Notes: generated by a model from the sequence alone, not told the origin. DNA of 64,000 bases from Acidimicrobiales bacterium (GCA_041394265.1 JAWKIO010000005.1:1612001-1676000); one strand, 5' to 3'; counted from the first letter of the stretch, positions 16,582 through 24,993 are shown. A program made the numbers and translations.

Positions 16582-17156
16582 TACTGGGCCTGCCCCTCGC
16601 GTCGGAACGGGAATCCGAAGGCGGTGAGAAGTGCCCGTCCTTCGTCGTCGGATGAAGCCGTCGTGACGATGGTGATGTCCATGCCACGGGTTGCGTCGAC
16701 GGTGTCGTAGTCGATCTCGGGGAACATGAGCTGCTCGTTCAAACCGAACGTGTAGTTCCCCATACCGTCGAACGAGCGGGGGTTGAGGCCGCGGAAGTCA
16801 CGGATGCGTGGAATCGACAGCGTCACGAGACGGTCGAAGAACTCCCACATCCTGTCGCCCCGAAGGGTGACCTTGGTGCCGATGGCGTTGCCCTGGCGCA
16901 GCTTGAAGCTGGCCAGCGACTTCTTCGCTCGGGTGATGACCGGCTTCTGGCCGGCGATCAGGGCGAGGTCGTTGGCGGCGTTCTCGAGGGTCTTCGAGTT
17001 GGCCAAGGCCTCCCCGACACCCATGTTGATGACGATCTTGGTCATGCGAGGGACCATCATCACGTTTGGCAGCTCGAGGTCGGCCTTGAGCTGGTCACGG
17101 ATCTCGTCGTTGTACTTCGCCTTCATGCGAGGCACCGACGTCGTGGAGGAGCTCAC
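16581..17156 (-). CDS. rplE: Ribosomal protein L5 (uL5)
   Basis: 5S rRNA-binding protein that contacts P-site tRNA. The 191 residues start at GTG 17156, overlapping the rplX stop as GTGA. Motifs: PRMTKIVINMGVG, GQKPVITRAKKSLASFK-like region, LRGDRMWEFFDRL, and IPRIRDFRGLNPRSFDG (part). Confidence 0.97.
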   Translation of the reverse strand: MSSSTTSVPRMKAKYNDEIRDQLKADLELPNVMMVPRMTKIVINMGVGEALANSKTLENAANDLALIAGQKPVITRAKKSLASFKLRQGNAIGTKVTLRGDRMWEFFDRLVTLSIPRIRDFRGLNPRSFDGMGNYTFGLNEQLMFPEIDYDTVDATRGMDITIVTTASSDDEGRALLTAFGFPFRREGQAQ

Positions 17157-17476
17157 TCGTTCACCTCCGGGATCTCCTGGCCGCTACGGCGGCAAATGCG
17201 AGTCTTGTTGCCCTCGGCGTCGATCTTGTAGCCGACGCGGGTGGGCTTGCCGTCGGCCGGGCTGATCACCGCGACGTTGGAGGCATCGAGCGGCATCGGC
17301 TTGTCGACGATGCCACCGGGCTCCTCGGCCGAGCGGGGCTTGGTGTGGCGCTTGGCGATATTGATGCCTTCGACGACGACCTTGTTGCGCTCGGGAATGG
17401 CCTGCGTGACCACGCCCTCACGCCCGCGGTCCTTGCCGGCGAGCACCTGCACGCGGTCACCCTTGCGGATCTTCAT
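17153..17476 (-). CDS. rplX: Ribosomal protein L24 (uL24)
   Basis: Assembly-initiating large-subunit protein with an N-terminal KOW motif. The 107 residues start MKIRKGDRVQVLAGKDRGREG and contain VVEGINIAKRHTKP and a C-terminal VGYKIDAEGNKTRICR region. It lies directly against rplN. Confidence 0.97.
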   Translation of the reverse strand: MKIRKGDRVQVLAGKDRGREGVVTQAIPERNKVVVEGINIAKRHTKPRSAEEPGGIVDKPMPLDASNVAVISPADGKPTRVGYKIDAEGNKTRICRRSGQEIPEVNE

Positions 17477-17844
17477 CAGAGCACCTCCGGGGCGAGCGAA
17501 ACGATGCGCATGAACTTCTTGTCACGCAGCTCACGACCGACCGGGCCGAAGATGCGCGTGCCGCGCGGGTTGCGCTGATCGTTGATCAGCACGGCGGCGT
17601 TCTCGTCGAAGCGGATGTAGCTCCCGTCGGGGCGACGGCGCTCCTTCTTCGTGCGGACGACGACGCACTTGACGACGTCGCCCTTCTTCACGGCGGCGCC
17701 GGGGATGGCGTCCTTCACCGAGGCGACGAAGATGTCGCCGATGCCGGCATAGCGACGGCGGGATCCGCCGAGCACCTTGATGCAGAGCACCTCGCGAGCG
17801 CCGGAGTTGTCGGCGACCCGGAGTCGGGTTTCCTGCTGGATCAT
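17476..17844 (-). CDS. rplN: Ribosomal protein L14 (uL14)
   Basis: Interface protein that binds 23S rRNA near the factor site. ATG 17844 gives 122 residues, the standard length, starting MIQQETRLRVADNSGAREVLC; the frame is open upstream but those residues are not L14. Motifs include GDVVKCVVVRTKK, RFDENAAVLIN and GTRIFGPVGREL. Its start overlaps the rpsQ stop. Confidence 0.98.
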   Translation of the reverse strand: MIQQETRLRVADNSGAREVLCIKVLGGSRRRYAGIGDIFVASVKDAIPGAAVKKGDVVKCVVVRTKKERRRPDGSYIRFDENAAVLINDQRNPRGTRIFGPVGRELRDKKFMRIVSLAPEVL

Positions 17845-18116
17845 CGTGCACGCTCCATGATTTCGAGGAGGCGCCACCGCTTCTTCTTCGACAGCGGACG
17901 GGTCTCGACGATGCGAACCCGGTCGCCAACGTTGAGGGTGTTCTCCTCATCGTGGACGAAGAGGCGAGACGACTTCTGCACCGTCTTCGAGTACTGCGGA
18001 TGGCGGGACCGGCTGGTCACCTCGACCACGGCGGTCTTGTCCATCCCGGCCGAACGCACGAGGCCCTCACGGACCTTGCGCCGGGTGTTGCGGGGCTTGG
18101 CTTCTTGCTCAGCCAT
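17841..18116 (-). CDS. rpsQ: Ribosomal protein S17 (uS17)
   Basis: Primary 16S rRNA-binding protein with an OB fold. ATG 18116 (ATGA overlap with the rpmC stop) gives 91 residues, including GLVRSAGMDKTAVVEV, HPQYSKTVQKSSR and DRVRIVETRPLSKKKRWRL. The N-terminal extension of about 15 residues is common in actinobacteria. Confidence 0.97.
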   Translation of the reverse strand: MAEQEAKPRNTRRKVREGLVRSAGMDKTAVVEVTSRSRHPQYSKTVQKSSRLFVHDEENTLNVGDRVRIVETRPLSKKKRWRLLEIMERAR

Positions 18117-18316
18117 CACGACTCCTGACCAGCGAGCTCACGGGCTCGCATTTCGGTGCGGATCCGAGCGGCCTGGCGCTTGACCTGCTTCATTCGGGCG
18201 GTGTTCTCGAGCTGACCGGTGGCCAACTGGAACCTCAGGTTGAACAGCTCGCGCTTGGCATCGGCCAGGGCGCCGTTCAACTCCTCAACGGACTGATCTC
18301 GGAGATTCTCAGGCAT
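18116..18316 (-). CDS. rpmC: Ribosomal protein L29 (uL29)
   Basis: Exit-tunnel rim protein that helps dock SRP and trigger factor. ATG 18316 gives 66 residues (MPENLRDQSVEELN), overlapping rplP by 8 bases; a GTG at 18343 would add nine residues and overlap rplP more. The family core KRELFNLRFQLATGQLENTAR is clear. Confidence 0.95.
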   Translation of the reverse strand: MPENLRDQSVEELNGALADAKRELFNLRFQLATGQLENTARMKQVKRQAARIRTEMRARELAGQES

Positions 18317-18731
18317 CGAAACCGTCCTCTCGGGCAATGACACGTGCCTTGACCGGCAACTTCTGGATGGCGCGCTCCATGGCGCTACGAGCGATCGCTT
18401 CGTCGGGGAAGGACAGCTCGAAGATGACGCGGCCGGGCTTGACCACGGCCACCCATCGCTCCGGGTTGCCCTTGCCGGAACCCATGCGGGTCTCGGCCGG
18501 CTTCTCGGTGACGGGCTTGTCGGGGAACACGTTGATCCAGACCTTGCCGCCTCGGCGGATGTGGCGGGTCATCGCGATACGTGCGGCCTCGATCTGGCGG
18601 GCGGTGATCCACCCCGGCTCGAGGACCTGGATGCCGTACTCCCCGAAGGAGACCTTCGTGGCACCCTTGGCTGATCCGGTCATGCGCCCGCGGTGCTGCT
18701 TGCGGTGCTTGACCTTTCGTGGCATCAACAT
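18309..18731 (-). CDS. rplP: Ribosomal protein L16 (uL16)
   Basis: Late-binding large-subunit protein near the A site. The 140 residues begin MLMPRKVKHRKQHRGRM, matching the usual MLxPRKVKxRKQ start, and include GSAKGATKVSFGEYGIQ, ITARQIEAARIAMTRHI-type sequence and GKGNPERWVAVVKPG. ATG 18731 overlaps the rpsC stop as ATGA. Confidence 0.97.
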   Translation of the reverse strand: MLMPRKVKHRKQHRGRMTGSAKGATKVSFGEYGIQVLEPGWITARQIEAARIAMTRHIRRGGKVWINVFPDKPVTEKPAETRMGSGKGNPERWVAVVKPGRVIFELSFPDEAIARSAMERAIQKLPVKARVIAREDGFDA

Positions 18732-19624
18732 CAGTCGCCGTCCTCCGGCCGGAAGTGTGGGGTTTCGGCCGACGAGTGCGAAAGCTTGGCCTCGATGGCC
18801 TCTTCCTCGGCGAGGAGTCGCTCGAACTCGGGATCGGCCTCTTTGACGAGTGGCTCGGCCTCGGCAGCGTCGTCGGGGCGAGCGGTGGCCCGGCGCCGTG
18901 ACGACACGACCTTCTTCGGCACATCGGGTGCACCGGCGGTCTCACCGACGGCCAGTGCTGCCTCGACGACGGCCTTGTCCTGGCTTGGCTTGTAGGGAAG
19001 GATGTCGCCCTTGTAGAGCCACACCTTCACACCGATGCGACCGGCGGTGGTGTGCGCCTCGCGCAGGCCGTAGTCGATGTCGGCGCGCAGGGTGTGCAGG
19101 GGCACCTGACCCTCGCGGTACCACTCGGTACGGCTCATCTCGGCGCCGCCGAGGCGGCCCGACGACTGGATCCGGATGCCCTTGGCCCCGGCCTTCATCG
19201 CGTTCTGCACGGCCCGCTTCATCGCACGGCGGAAGGCCATACGACCAACGAGCTGGTCGGCAACACCCTGAGCAATCAGGGCGGCGTCGAGCTCGGGATG
19301 CTTGATCTCGATGATGTTGAGCTTGGCCCGAGCGTTGCCGGTGATCTTGGTGAGACCCTGGCGGAGACGATCGGCCTCGGAGCCCTTGCGACCGATGACG
19401 ATGCCCGGACGAGCGGTGTGCACATCGATCTGGAGCTTGTCAGAGGTGCGCTCGACCTCGATGCGGCTGATCGCTGCGTTGGGCAGCTGTTCCATCAGGT
19501 AGGTCCGAATGGCGTGGTCCTCGTGGAGGAAGTTGCGGTACTCCGCACCATCGGCGATCCAGCGCGACTTCCATTCGGTGGTGATCCCGAGGCGGAAGCC
19601 GTACGGGTTGATCTTCTGGCCCAT
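18731..19624 (-). CDS. rpsC: Ribosomal protein S3 (uS3) with acidic C-terminal extension
   Basis: mRNA-entry protein. The 297 residues begin MGQKINPYGFRLGIT and hold a KH domain (ARPGIVIGRKGSEADRLR) and the S3 C-domain (GRLGGAEMSRTEWYREGQVP, VKVWLYKGDILP). Classical S3 ends near residue 220-230. Here about 70 further residues, basic then strongly acidic (FERLLAEEEAIEAK), follow; such tails are common in actinobacterial S3. Confidence 0.97.
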   Translation of the reverse strand: MGQKINPYGFRLGITTEWKSRWIADGAEYRNFLHEDHAIRTYLMEQLPNAAISRIEVERTSDKLQIDVHTARPGIVIGRKGSEADRLRQGLTKITGNARAKLNIIEIKHPELDAALIAQGVADQLVGRMAFRRAMKRAVQNAMKAGAKGIRIQSSGRLGGAEMSRTEWYREGQVPLHTLRADIDYGLREAHTTAGRIGVKVWLYKGDILPYKPSQDKAVVEAALAVGETAGAPDVPKKVVSSRRRATARPDDAAEAEPLVKEADPEFERLLAEEEAIEAKLSHSSAETPHFRPEDGD

Positions 19625-20424
19625 CAGGCGTCTCCCTCGGTCTCGGCAGCAGCGTCATCGTCGGTCTCGGCGGCCTGGCCGGCCGGCTTGGAGTACCCGG
19701 CTGCCTCGGCAGCCTCCTCGGTGGCGAACCACACTTCGGCGGAGGTCCGCTCGTAGTGCGGGCTGTCGGGGTTGTGGTAGATCATCGAGTCGGCATTGCC
19801 CTTGATCGGGAAGCCCTCGGGCATGATCGACGGATCGCCGTCGACCAGACCGTGGCTGCCCTCACCGTGGGGAGCATCGACGGCCGCAGTCTCCTCCACT
19901 GCAGCGTCCTCGGCAGCTGCCTCGTCGACCACCTCGTCGGCGGGGGCTTCGTCGGTTGGCTGGTCGGCGCGTGACTTGGCGACACGACGGCTCCGAGCGG
20001 CAGCGGCGTCGGCGTTCCCGCCACGACGCTCGGCCCGGTTGCGCAGACGATCGAGCTCGTCATCGTTCAGGCGGCTCACCACGATGGTGATGTGGCAGGT
20101 GCGCTTGTTGATACGACCGGCACGGCCACGAGCCCGGGGGCGGAACCGCTTGAGCGTGGGGCCCTCGTCGGCGTAGCACGCCGACACGTAGAGCTCCTCG
20201 GCCGGGATGTCGTCGTTGTGGCCTGCGTTGGCGATGGCCGAGTTCAGCACCTTCAGGATGTGCTCGGATGCGAGGCGCTCCGAGAAGGTGAGGATCTGGA
20301 TGGCCTCGCCGACGTTCTTGCCGCGGATGAGGTCGAGAACGACACGGGCCTTCGTCGCCGACATCCGCAAGTAGCGGACCTGGGCGCGAGTGCCGGGGCG
20401 CTCGTTGGTCTTCATTCCCGTCAT
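19624..20424 (-). CDS. rplV: Ribosomal protein L22 (uL22) fused to a small C-terminal domain
   Basis: L22 lines the peptide exit tunnel. Residues 11-120 are ordinary L22 (AQVRYLRMSATKARVVLDLI region, LKRFRPRARGRAGRINKRT). L22 is normally 110-130 residues; this protein has 266. A charged, Ala/Glu-rich linker (about 121-190) leads to a compact block at 202-246 with GFPIKGNADSMIYHNPDSPH, then YERT, an aromatic/acidic FATEEAAEAAGY end and an acidic tail. The block resembles short domains in other actinobacterial proteins (called sunset domain in some annotations; from memory) and YHLPxxxxY-type metal-binding-like domains. No Cys is present. Its function is unknown. Confidence 0.94.
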   Translation of the reverse strand: MTGMKTNERPGTRAQVRYLRMSATKARVVLDLIRGKNVGEAIQILTFSERLASEHILKVLNSAIANAGHNDDIPAEELYVSACYADEGPTLKRFRPRARGRAGRINKRTCHITIVVSRLNDDELDRLRNRAERRGGNADAAAARSRRVAKSRADQPTDEAPADEVVDEAAAEDAAVEETAAVDAPHGEGSHGLVDGDPSIMPEGFPIKGNADSMIYHNPDSPHYERTSAEVWFATEEAAEAAGYSKPAGQAAETDDDAAAETEGDA

Positions 20425-20699
20425 CGGCGTCCTGACTTCTCTTGACCGGCGTGATACCGGAAGGTCCGCGTCGGCGAGAACTCGCCGAGCTTGTGGCCGA
20501 CCATCGACTCGGTGATGTACACCGGCACGTGCTTGCGTCCGTCGTGGACGGCGATGGTGTGGCCGACCATGTCGGGGATGATGGTCGAGCGGCGGGACCA
20601 GGTCTTGATCACACGCTTTTCGTTCTTGTCGTTGAGCTCGTCGACCTTCTTCAACAGATGGTCATCGACGAACGGGCCCTTCTTCAGGCTGCGCGGCAT
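20421..20699 (-). CDS. rpsS: Ribosomal protein S19 (uS19)
   Basis: Head protein that forms a complex with S13. The 92 residues begin MPRSLKKGPFVDDHLLKKV and contain IKTWSRRSTIIPDMVGHTIAVH and GHKLGEFSPTRTFRYHAG (parts). It overlaps rplV by 4 bases and follows rplB by 3. Confidence 0.98.
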   Translation of the reverse strand: MPRSLKKGPFVDDHLLKKVDELNDKNEKRVIKTWSRRSTIIPDMVGHTIAVHDGRKHVPVYITESMVGHKLGEFSPTRTFRYHAGQEKSGRR

Positions 20700-20702
20700 G
20701 GC

Positions 20703-21539
20703 TTACCTCCGTCCGCCACGAGTCCGCCTGCGGCGGATGATCTGGTCATCAGATTTCTTGCCCTTCTTACGGGTACGGCCTTCCGGCTGTCCCCAGGGGG
20801 ACACCGGGTGACGACCACCCGAGGTCTTGCCTTCGCCGCCACCGTGGGGGTGGTCGACGGGGTTCATGGCGACACCACGAGTCTGCGGGCGCTTGCCCTT
20901 CCAACGCGACCGGCCGGCCTTGCCGACCTTGATCAGCTCGAACTCGGCATTGCCGACTTCGCCGACGGTGGCGATGCAGTCGATCGACACGCGCCGCATC
21001 TCGGTGGACGGCAGACGCAGGGTGGCGGTCTCGCCCTCCTTGGCCACGAGCTGGACGCTCGTGCCGGCCGAGCGGGCCATCTTGGCGCCGGCGCCCGGCT
21101 TGAGCTCGACGTTGTGGATCGTGGTACCGACGGGGATGAAGCGCATCGGCATGGCGTTGCCCGGTCGAATGTCAGACCCGGCACCCGACTGGACCGTGGC
21201 ACCGACCTCGAGGCCCTTGGGGGCCAGGATGTAGCGCTTCTCGCCGTCGCGGTAGTGCAACAGGGCGATCCGACAGTTGCGGTTCGGGTCGTACTCGATC
21301 GAAGCAACAGTGGCCGGAATGGCGTCCTTGTTGCGACGGAAGTCGATCACCCGATAGCGGCGCTTGTGACCACCACCGCGGTGACGAGAGGTCTTGCGAC
21401 CGTAGTTGTTGCGCCCACCGGTGCCCGACTGCTTGGCCAGCAGCGACTTCTCCGGGCTCGTCCGAGTGATCTCAGAGAAGTCGGAGGTGGTCTGGAACCG
21501 GCGGCCGGGGCTGGTTGGCTTGCGTTTGCGAATGGCCAT
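20703..21539 (-). CDS. rplB: Ribosomal protein L2 (uL2)
   Basis: Central large-subunit protein needed for subunit association and peptidyl transfer. ATG 21539 gives 278 residues from MAIRKRKPTSPGRRF. It has the GRNNYGRKTSRHRGGGHKR segment and the signature GVAMNPVDHPHGGGEG, with the conserved His near the peptidyl-transferase centre, and ends in a basic RRRRTRGGRR tail. Confidence 0.98.
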   Translation of the reverse strand: MAIRKRKPTSPGRRFQTTSDFSEITRTSPEKSLLAKQSGTGGRNNYGRKTSRHRGGGHKRRYRVIDFRRNKDAIPATVASIEYDPNRNCRIALLHYRDGEKRYILAPKGLEVGATVQSGAGSDIRPGNAMPMRFIPVGTTIHNVELKPGAGAKMARSAGTSVQLVAKEGETATLRLPSTEMRRVSIDCIATVGEVGNAEFELIKVGKAGRSRWKGKRPQTRGVAMNPVDHPHGGGEGKTSGGRHPVSPWGQPEGRTRKKGKKSDDQIIRRRRTRGGRR

Positions 21540-21549
21540 CAGTCGTTCC

Positions 21550-21843
21550 TCAGCTCGCGAAGAGCTCGATCTCACCCTCGGAAAGGGTGATCACGGCTCG
21601 CTTGACATCGGACCGCTTCGACCAGCGACCCGTCCGGCGATTCCGGACGCGCTTGCCCTTGCGGTTCATGGTGTTCACGTTCTTCACCTTCACGCCGGCG
21701 AAGATGGCTTCGACGGCATCGGCGATCTCGGGCTTCGAAGCCGACTTGGCGACTTCGAAGGTGTAGGCATTGAGCGCCTCGACCTGGAGGTAGGTCTTCT
21801 CGGACACGACCGGTCGGAGAATGACGTCGTGCGGATCCTTCAT
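21550..21843 (-). CDS. rplW: Ribosomal protein L23 (uL23)
   Basis: Exit-tunnel protein and docking site for trigger factor and SRP. The 97 residues contain VILRPVVSEKTYLQVE, YTFEVAKSASKPEIADAVE and VKVKNVNTMNRKGKRVRNR (parts). It lies between rplD and rplB in S10 order. Confidence 0.97.
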   Translation of the reverse strand: MKDPHDVILRPVVSEKTYLQVEALNAYTFEVAKSASKPEIADAVEAIFAGVKVKNVNTMNRKGKRVRNRRTGRWSKRSDVKRAVITLSEGEIELFAS

Positions 21844-21844
21844 C

Positions 21845-22441
21845 TCAGGCCTCCTTCGCAGCGGTGGTGGGCAGCGTGGCGGTGGTGAAGACCACGTAGT
21901 CGCTCACGAGCACGTCGTAGGTGTTGAGCTGATCGGCGGCGAGCAGGTGCACCTCGGGGAGGTTGCGCATGCTCTTCCAGGCGACCTCGTCGTTGCGGTC
22001 GAGCACGACCAGCGCACGACCGGTGACGCCGAGATCGGCCAGGGCTGCCTTGGCTGCCTTGGTGCTGGGAGCATCGAAGCCCCAGTTGGCAACGACCACG
22101 ACCTTGGACTCGGCTGCGCGGTCCGACAGGGCGGACCGCAGCGCCAGGCGCTTCATCTTCTTGTTGGTGCGCTCGGAGTAGTCACGAGGGCGAGGTCCAT
22201 GGACCGTGCCGCCGCCGATCCAGATCGGTGAGCGGGTCGAGCCGGCGCGGGCACGACCGGTGCCCTTCTGCTTCCACGGCTTGGCGCCGCCACCTCGAAC
22301 CTCGGTTCGAGTCTTCGTCTTGTGCGTGCCGGCGCGCTTGGCGGCGAGCTGGGCATTCACGACCTGGTGCATCACACCGACGTTGGGTTCGACACCGAAG
22401 ATGGCGGGGTCGAGTTCGACGATCGTCTTCTCTACCGACAT
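21845..22441 (-). CDS. rplD: Ribosomal protein L4 (uL4)
   Basis: Tunnel-constriction protein; in enterobacteria it also represses the S10 operon. ATG 22441 (MSVEKTIVELDPA) overlaps the rplC stop as ATGA and gives 198 residues. The rRNA-binding loop GGGAKPWKQKGTGRARAGST is present, followed by GGTVHGPRPRDYS. Confidence 0.97.
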   Translation of the reverse strand: MSVEKTIVELDPAIFGVEPNVGVMHQVVNAQLAAKRAGTHKTKTRTEVRGGGAKPWKQKGTGRARAGSTRSPIWIGGGTVHGPRPRDYSERTNKKMKRLALRSALSDRAAESKVVVVANWGFDAPSTKAAKAALADLGVTGRALVVLDRNDEVAWKSMRNLPEVHLLAADQLNTYDVLVSDYVVFTTATLPTTAAKEA

Positions 22442-23082
22442 CACGAGCTCACTTTCACCGCGTTGCGGATGATGACCGTGCCGCCGCGAGGTCCGGGAAC
22501 CGCGCCCTTGACGAGAAGCAGGTTCTGCTCGGCGTCGGACTGCACGATCTTGAGGTTCTGGGTGGTGACCCGCTCGTTACCCGAGTGGCCGGCCATCTTC
22601 ATGCCCTTGAACACACGAGATGGCGTGGCGCACTGGCCGATCGAGCCGGGCATGCGGTGCACGAGGTGCGTACCGTGCGTGGCCTTCTGGCCCGAGAAGT
22701 TGTGACGCTTCATGACACCGGTGAAGCCCTTGCCCTTGCTGGTGCCGATGGCGTCGACGACTTCGCCGGCCTCGAAGATCTCGGCGGTCAGTTCCTGACC
22801 GACCTCGAAGCTCGAGATGTCGGCGAGGCGAAGTTCGACCAGCTGGGTGCCGGCGGCGACACCGGCCTTGGCGAAGTGTCCGGCCTCGGGGCGGTTCAAT
22901 TTGTTGGCGTCTTTGTCGCCGACCGTGATCTGCACGGCGTCATACCCGTCGGTGGCGACCGTCTTGATCTGCACCACGCGACACGGGGACACCTTGATCA
23001 CGGTGACCGGGACGATGTTGTTGTTCTCGTCCCACACCTGAGTCATGCCGACTTTTTCGCCGACAATCGCTTTCTTCGTCAT
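22441..23082 (-). CDS. rplC: Ribosomal protein L3 (uL3)
   Basis: Assembly-initiating protein near the peptidyl-transferase centre. ATG 23082 gives 213 residues from MTKKAIVGEKVGMTQVW; a GTG nine bases upstream is possible. The signature FSGQKATHGTHLVHRMPGSIG (part) and the AGHSGNERVT segment are present. Unlike in most bacteria it does not follow rpsJ closely: 361 bases separate them. Confidence 0.97.
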   Translation of the reverse strand: MTKKAIVGEKVGMTQVWDENNNIVPVTVIKVSPCRVVQIKTVATDGYDAVQITVGDKDANKLNRPEAGHFAKAGVAAGTQLVELRLADISSFEVGQELTAEIFEAGEVVDAIGTSKGKGFTGVMKRHNFSGQKATHGTHLVHRMPGSIGQCATPSRVFKGMKMAGHSGNERVTTQNLKIVQSDAEQNLLLVKGAVPGPRGGTVIIRNAVKVSS

Positions 23083-23443
23083 GCCTTCCACTTCCGTCAG
23101 CGGGCCTGGTTCGGGAGCGATTCCAGGCCGTTCACGTCAACGCTCCGCCAGGCGAAGCCGAGCGGAGCGAGATTTCGATTGTGCCAGCGGGTTTCCCGTG
23201 CTCCGTGGAGGGAGCGACTCGACGAGCGAGGACGCCCCAGGTGGAGCGCTGTGGGACCTGGCCGGACTTCAGTTGCCAAGTGGGGGAACCACTTGGGCCT
23301 GGCAAGGGTATCGAACCAACAACCCGCTTCCACCCTGTCCTCGACAACGTGACGAGCGACATCTGGCCGGACGCAGCGAGACCCGGGCGCTTGGCCCGGG
23401 TCTCGTCGTCAGTCGTGCTGGCCGGTCACTCGACCGGAACCCA
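23083..23443 (-). other. Long rpsJ-rplC spacer with two hairpins
   Basis: No protein family is recognisable here. Starting from rpsJ, a perfect 12-bp stem with a 5-base loop (23377-23405, CGAGACCCGGGC arms) lies 38 bases after the rpsJ stop. An 8-bp stem follows (CCAAGTGG/CCACTTGG, 23276-23296). Nearer rplC, around 23150-23180, there is a GCTCCGC/GCGGAGC stem enclosing GGCGAAGCC. The spacer probably stops or attenuates transcription leaving rpsJ, and may hold a promoter for rplC. Confidence 0.6.
23377..23405 (-). terminator. Hairpin after rpsJ
   Basis: Perfect 12-bp GC-rich stem with loop CAAGC (minus strand), 38 bases after the rpsJ stop. No T run follows, which is common for actinobacterial terminators, so this could be a terminator or an attenuator. 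Confidence 0.6.
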
Positions 23444-23764
23444 CTACAGCTGCTGGATCTTGATCTCGATGTCGACACCCGCCGGCAGGTCGAGACGCTG
23501 GAGCGAGTCGACGGTCTTGGGGTTCGGCTCGAGGATGTCGATCAGACGCTTGTGGATCCGCATCTCGAAGTGCTCGCGGCTGTCTTTGTCCTTGTGCGGC
23601 GAACGGATGACACAGAACTTGTGCTTCTCAGTGGGCAGCGGGATGGGACCCCGGAACTCGGCGTTGGTACGAGCAACGGTCTCCACGATCTTCTTCGTGG
23701 ACTGATCGATCACCTCGTGGTCATAGGCCTTGAGGCGAATACGGATCTTCTGCTTGGCAGCCAT
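23444..23764 (-). CDS. rpsJ: Ribosomal protein S10 (uS10)
   Basis: Head protein that also pairs with NusB in antitermination. The 106 residues contain KIRIRLKAYDHEVIDQS, EFRGPIPLPTEKHKFCVIRSPH (part) and HFEMRIHKRLIDI. It lies 11 bases after tuf, as in many actinobacteria, but is cut off from rplC by the spacer described separately. Confidence 0.97.
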   Translation of the reverse strand: MAAKQKIRIRLKAYDHEVIDQSTKKIVETVARTNAEFRGPIPLPTEKHKFCVIRSPHKDKDSREHFEMRIHKRLIDILEPNPKTVDSLQRLDLPAGVDIEIKIQQL

Positions 23765-23775
23765 GGATGCAATCC

Positions 23776-24963
23776 CTACTTGATGATCTTGGTGACACGC
23801 CCGGCACCAACCGTACGCCCACCCTCACGAATCGCGAACCGCAAACCCTCATCCATCGCGATCGGATTGATCAACTCCACCGTCATCTCCGTGTTATCAC
23901 CCGGCATACACATCTCCGTACCCTCCGGCAACGTCACCGTCCCCGTGATATCCGTCGTACGGAAATAGAACTGCGGCCGATAATTCCCGAAGAACGGCTT
24001 ATGACGACCACCCTCCTCCTTCGACAACACATACACCTGCGCCTCAAAATCAGTATGCGGCGTAATCGAACCAGGCTTCGCCAACACCTGACCCCGCTGC
24101 ACCTGATCCTTCTCAATACCCCTCAACAACGCACCAACATTGTCACCAGCCTGCCCCGAATCCAACAACTTCCGGAACATCTCAACACCAGTACACGTCG
24201 TCTTCTGCGTCGGACGAATACCAACAATCTCGAGCGCATCGCCAACATTCACGACACCCTGCTCGATCTTCCCCGTCACCACCGTCCCACGACCAGTAAT
24301 CGAGAACACATCCTCAATCGGCATCAAGAACGGCTTATCCAAATCACGAGCCGGCTCCGGGATGTACTCATCCACCGCAGCCATCAACTCCATGATCTTG
24401 TCACCAGCAGCCTCGTCACCCTCCAACGCCTTCAACGCCGAAACATGCACCACCGGAACATCATCACCCGGGAACTCGTACTCAGAAAGAAGCTCACGAG
24501 CCTCCAACTCCACCAGCTCCAACAACTCCTCATCATCAACCATGTCAGCCTTGTTCAAAGCCACCACGATCGCAGGCACACCCACCTGACGAGCCAACAA
24601 CACATGCTCACGCGTCTGCGGCATCGGACCATCAGCAGCCGACACCACCAAAATCGCGCCATCCACCTGCGCCGCACCCGTAATCATGTTCTTGATGTAA
24701 TCCGCGTGACCCGGCATATCAACATGCGCGTAATGACGAGAATCCGTCTCATACTCCACATGCGACACATTGATCGTGATACCACGCTCACGCTCTTCAG
24801 GCGCCTTATCAATATTATCGAACGCCGTCGCCGTATTCCCAGCAACCCGATCCGACAACACCTTCGTAATCGCCGCCGTCAACGTCGTCTTCCCATGATC
24901 AATATGACCCATGGTCCCCACATTCACGTGAGGCTTATTACGCTCAAACTTTGCTTTTGCCAT
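23776..24963 (-). CDS. tuf: Elongation factor Tu, intact copy
   Basis: GTPase that delivers aminoacyl-tRNA to the ribosome. The 395 residues contain GHIDHGKTTLT (P-loop), the switch I segment ERERGITIN, DMPGHADY, NKAD and SAL, followed by two beta-barrel domains. It is the fourth str-operon gene, 30 bases after fusA. Codon use is unlike its neighbours: in the first 80 codons every Asp is GAT, every Asn AAT and every Leu TTG, whereas fusA and rpoB use C-ending codons. A second copy at 50063-51248 is identical apart from two 1-bp deletions and the stop codon (TAG here). Confidence 0.98.
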   Translation of the reverse strand: MAKAKFERNKPHVNVGTMGHIDHGKTTLTAAITKVLSDRVAGNTATAFDNIDKAPEERERGITINVSHVEYETDSRHYAHVDMPGHADYIKNMITGAAQVDGAILVVSAADGPMPQTREHVLLARQVGVPAIVVALNKADMVDDEELLELVELEARELLSEYEFPGDDVPVVHVSALKALEGDEAAGDKIMELMAAVDEYIPEPARDLDKPFLMPIEDVFSITGRGTVVTGKIEQGVVNVGDALEIVGIRPTQKTTCTGVEMFRKLLDSGQAGDNVGALLRGIEKDQVQRGQVLAKPGSITPHTDFEAQVYVLSKEEGGRHKPFFGNYRPQFYFRTTDITGTVTLPEGTEMCMPGDNTEMTVELINPIAMDEGLRFAIREGGRTVGAGRVTKIIK

Positions 24964-24993
24964 TGGGGCGTGTTTCCTTTCAGATGGTTGGGG

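Noticed and set aside
23290..23345. tRNA-like T-arm (GGTTCGATACC on the minus strand) in the rpsJ-rplC spacer
   Set aside because: No acceptor, D or anticodon arm can be built around it, so a tRNA gene is not supported.
23132..23362. Small minus-strand frame of 76 codons between rpsJ and rplC
   Set aside because: It runs through the 8-bp hairpin, lacks a ribosome site and has no recognisable family; overlapping frames of similar length exist.
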